Source: Phytophthora sp. 'mugwort' (Eukaryota > Oomycota > Peronosporomycetes > Peronosporales > Peronosporaceae). From it: DNA of 51,482 bases. The stretch is from assembly GCA_033558025.1 (NCBI GenBank), contig JAUCEF010000099.1, positions 1-51,482 of the forward strand, written 5' to 3'. Under the pieces are notes generated by a model. The model saw only the letters and a list, made by a program, of their open reading frames with translations. It made no database searches and was not told the DNA's origin. Shown here in pieces: positions 51,049-51,482 of the stretch; position 1 is the first letter of the stretch, and each line of letters starts with the position of its first letter. Position numbers and translations under genes: made by a program.

Positions 51049-51482
51049 TTATTTAATAATTAATTTTTTTTTTGTTTTTTTACGTGTAGGCTTTCCTTTA
51101 GTTATTTTACCTTGTGGTGTTACAGAAGGTCGCCCTCCACTTGTTTTACCCTCACCACCACCATGTGGATGATCGACAGGATTTTTTGCTACACCACGTA
51201 CAGAAGGTCGTCTATTTAACCAACGTGAACGCCCAGCTTTACCTAATTTAATTTTTTTATGATTAATATTAGATACAACACCTAATGTTGCATAACAAGT
51301 TAATAAAATTAATTTTAATTCACCAGAATTTAAACGAATTCGAGCGTATTTATTATCAATTTTTTGAATTAATTGTGCAGATGTTCCAGCACTTCTTATT
51401 AATTTTCCTCTAGATTTTGGATATAAACTAATATTATGAATTAAACTACCAATTGGTATATTTTGTAATGGTAAAGCATTAC
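51049..51482 (-). CDS. rpl2: Ribosomal protein L2, C-terminal part
   Basis: This is the C-terminal 143 codons of L2, running off the right edge of the window. The signature [19 protein letters not shown], then [20 protein letters not shown] includes the catalytic-centre His region (HPHGGGEG). Its 3' neighbour rps19 follows the bacterial S10-operon order. Confidence 0.97.
   Translation of the reverse strand, partial: NALPLQNIPIGSLIHNISLYPKSRGKLIRSAGTSAQLIQKIDNKYARIRLNSGELKLILLTCYATLGVVSNINHKKIKLGKAGRSRWLNRRPSVRGVAKNPVDHPHGGGEGKTSGGRPSVTPQGKITKGKPTRKKTKKKLIIK

Overview
This window is mitochondrial DNA from a protist. It is very AT-rich and almost entirely coding. Every gene is either a classical mitochondrial gene (complex I, III, IV and V subunits, rRNAs, tRNAs) or a bacterial-type ribosomal protein gene that only gene-rich protist mitochondria keep. 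nad7, nad9 and nad11, atp1, rps2/3/4/7/8/10/12/14/19 and rpl2/5/6/14/16, and the order rps19-rps3-rpl16 then rps14-rps8-rpl6-rps2-rps4, point to a stramenopile-like lineage, probably heterotrophic; this assignment is an inference. TGG is used for Trp, TGA does not interrupt genes, and TTA is an abundant Leu codon. The code therefore looks standard, and the TTA-stop code of thraustochytrids is excluded. No introns were seen in cox1, cob, nad5 or the rRNAs.

Layout. Positions 1-15274 and 15306-30583 are the two arms of a nearly perfect palindrome that meet at about 15290. Each arm carries the same 25 genes: atp1 (cut off by the window start in the left arm), trnE, nad4, trnH, an rpl10-like gene and nad7 on one strand; then nad2, trnF, rps10, trnR(GCG), trnQ, trnI(GAT), trnV, rps12, rps7, cox3, atp6, trnD, nad3, atp9, nad9, cob, nad11, nad1 and nad4L on the other. 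The two blocks diverge from the nad7/nad2 spacer. The arms differ almost only in homopolymer lengths. Those differences break nad2, rps10, rps7, cox3 and nad9 in the left arm, and a dinucleotide slip breaks atp6 in the right arm. I think one arm is a low-quality fold-back copy made in sequencing, replication or assembly, or a read through a closed hairpin end of a linear mtDNA, rather than an old diverged repeat.

Single-copy region (30584-51482). The plus-strand unit atp1-nad5-nad6-trnR(TCT) ends in a 411-bp spacer with a strong hairpin. From there to the window end everything reads on the minus strand. In transcription order this is: rpl2 (partial), rps19, rps3, rpl16, trnI(CAT), an S1-like ORF, atp8, trnK, trnC, rps14, rps8, rpl6, rps2, rps4 (split), rnl, five tRNAs, rpl14, rpl5, trnG(GCC), orf186, trnG(TCC), trnY, rns, trnW, cox2, a tiny TatA-like ORF, cox1 and orf137.

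Most interesting points: (1) the palindrome and its asymmetric 31-nt centre; (2) nad11 lacking its N-terminal [2Fe-2S]/N5 cluster domain in both arms; (3) rps4 interrupted between the S4 core and its C-terminal tail by about 24 hexapeptide repeats and a frame break; (4) a 32-codon TatA-like ORF between cox2 and cox1; (5) two unrecognised membrane-protein ORFs; (6) an ATTCTTTAAGA motif ahead of atp9, nad5 and cox2; (7) an inverted repeat flanking orf137-cox1-cox2.
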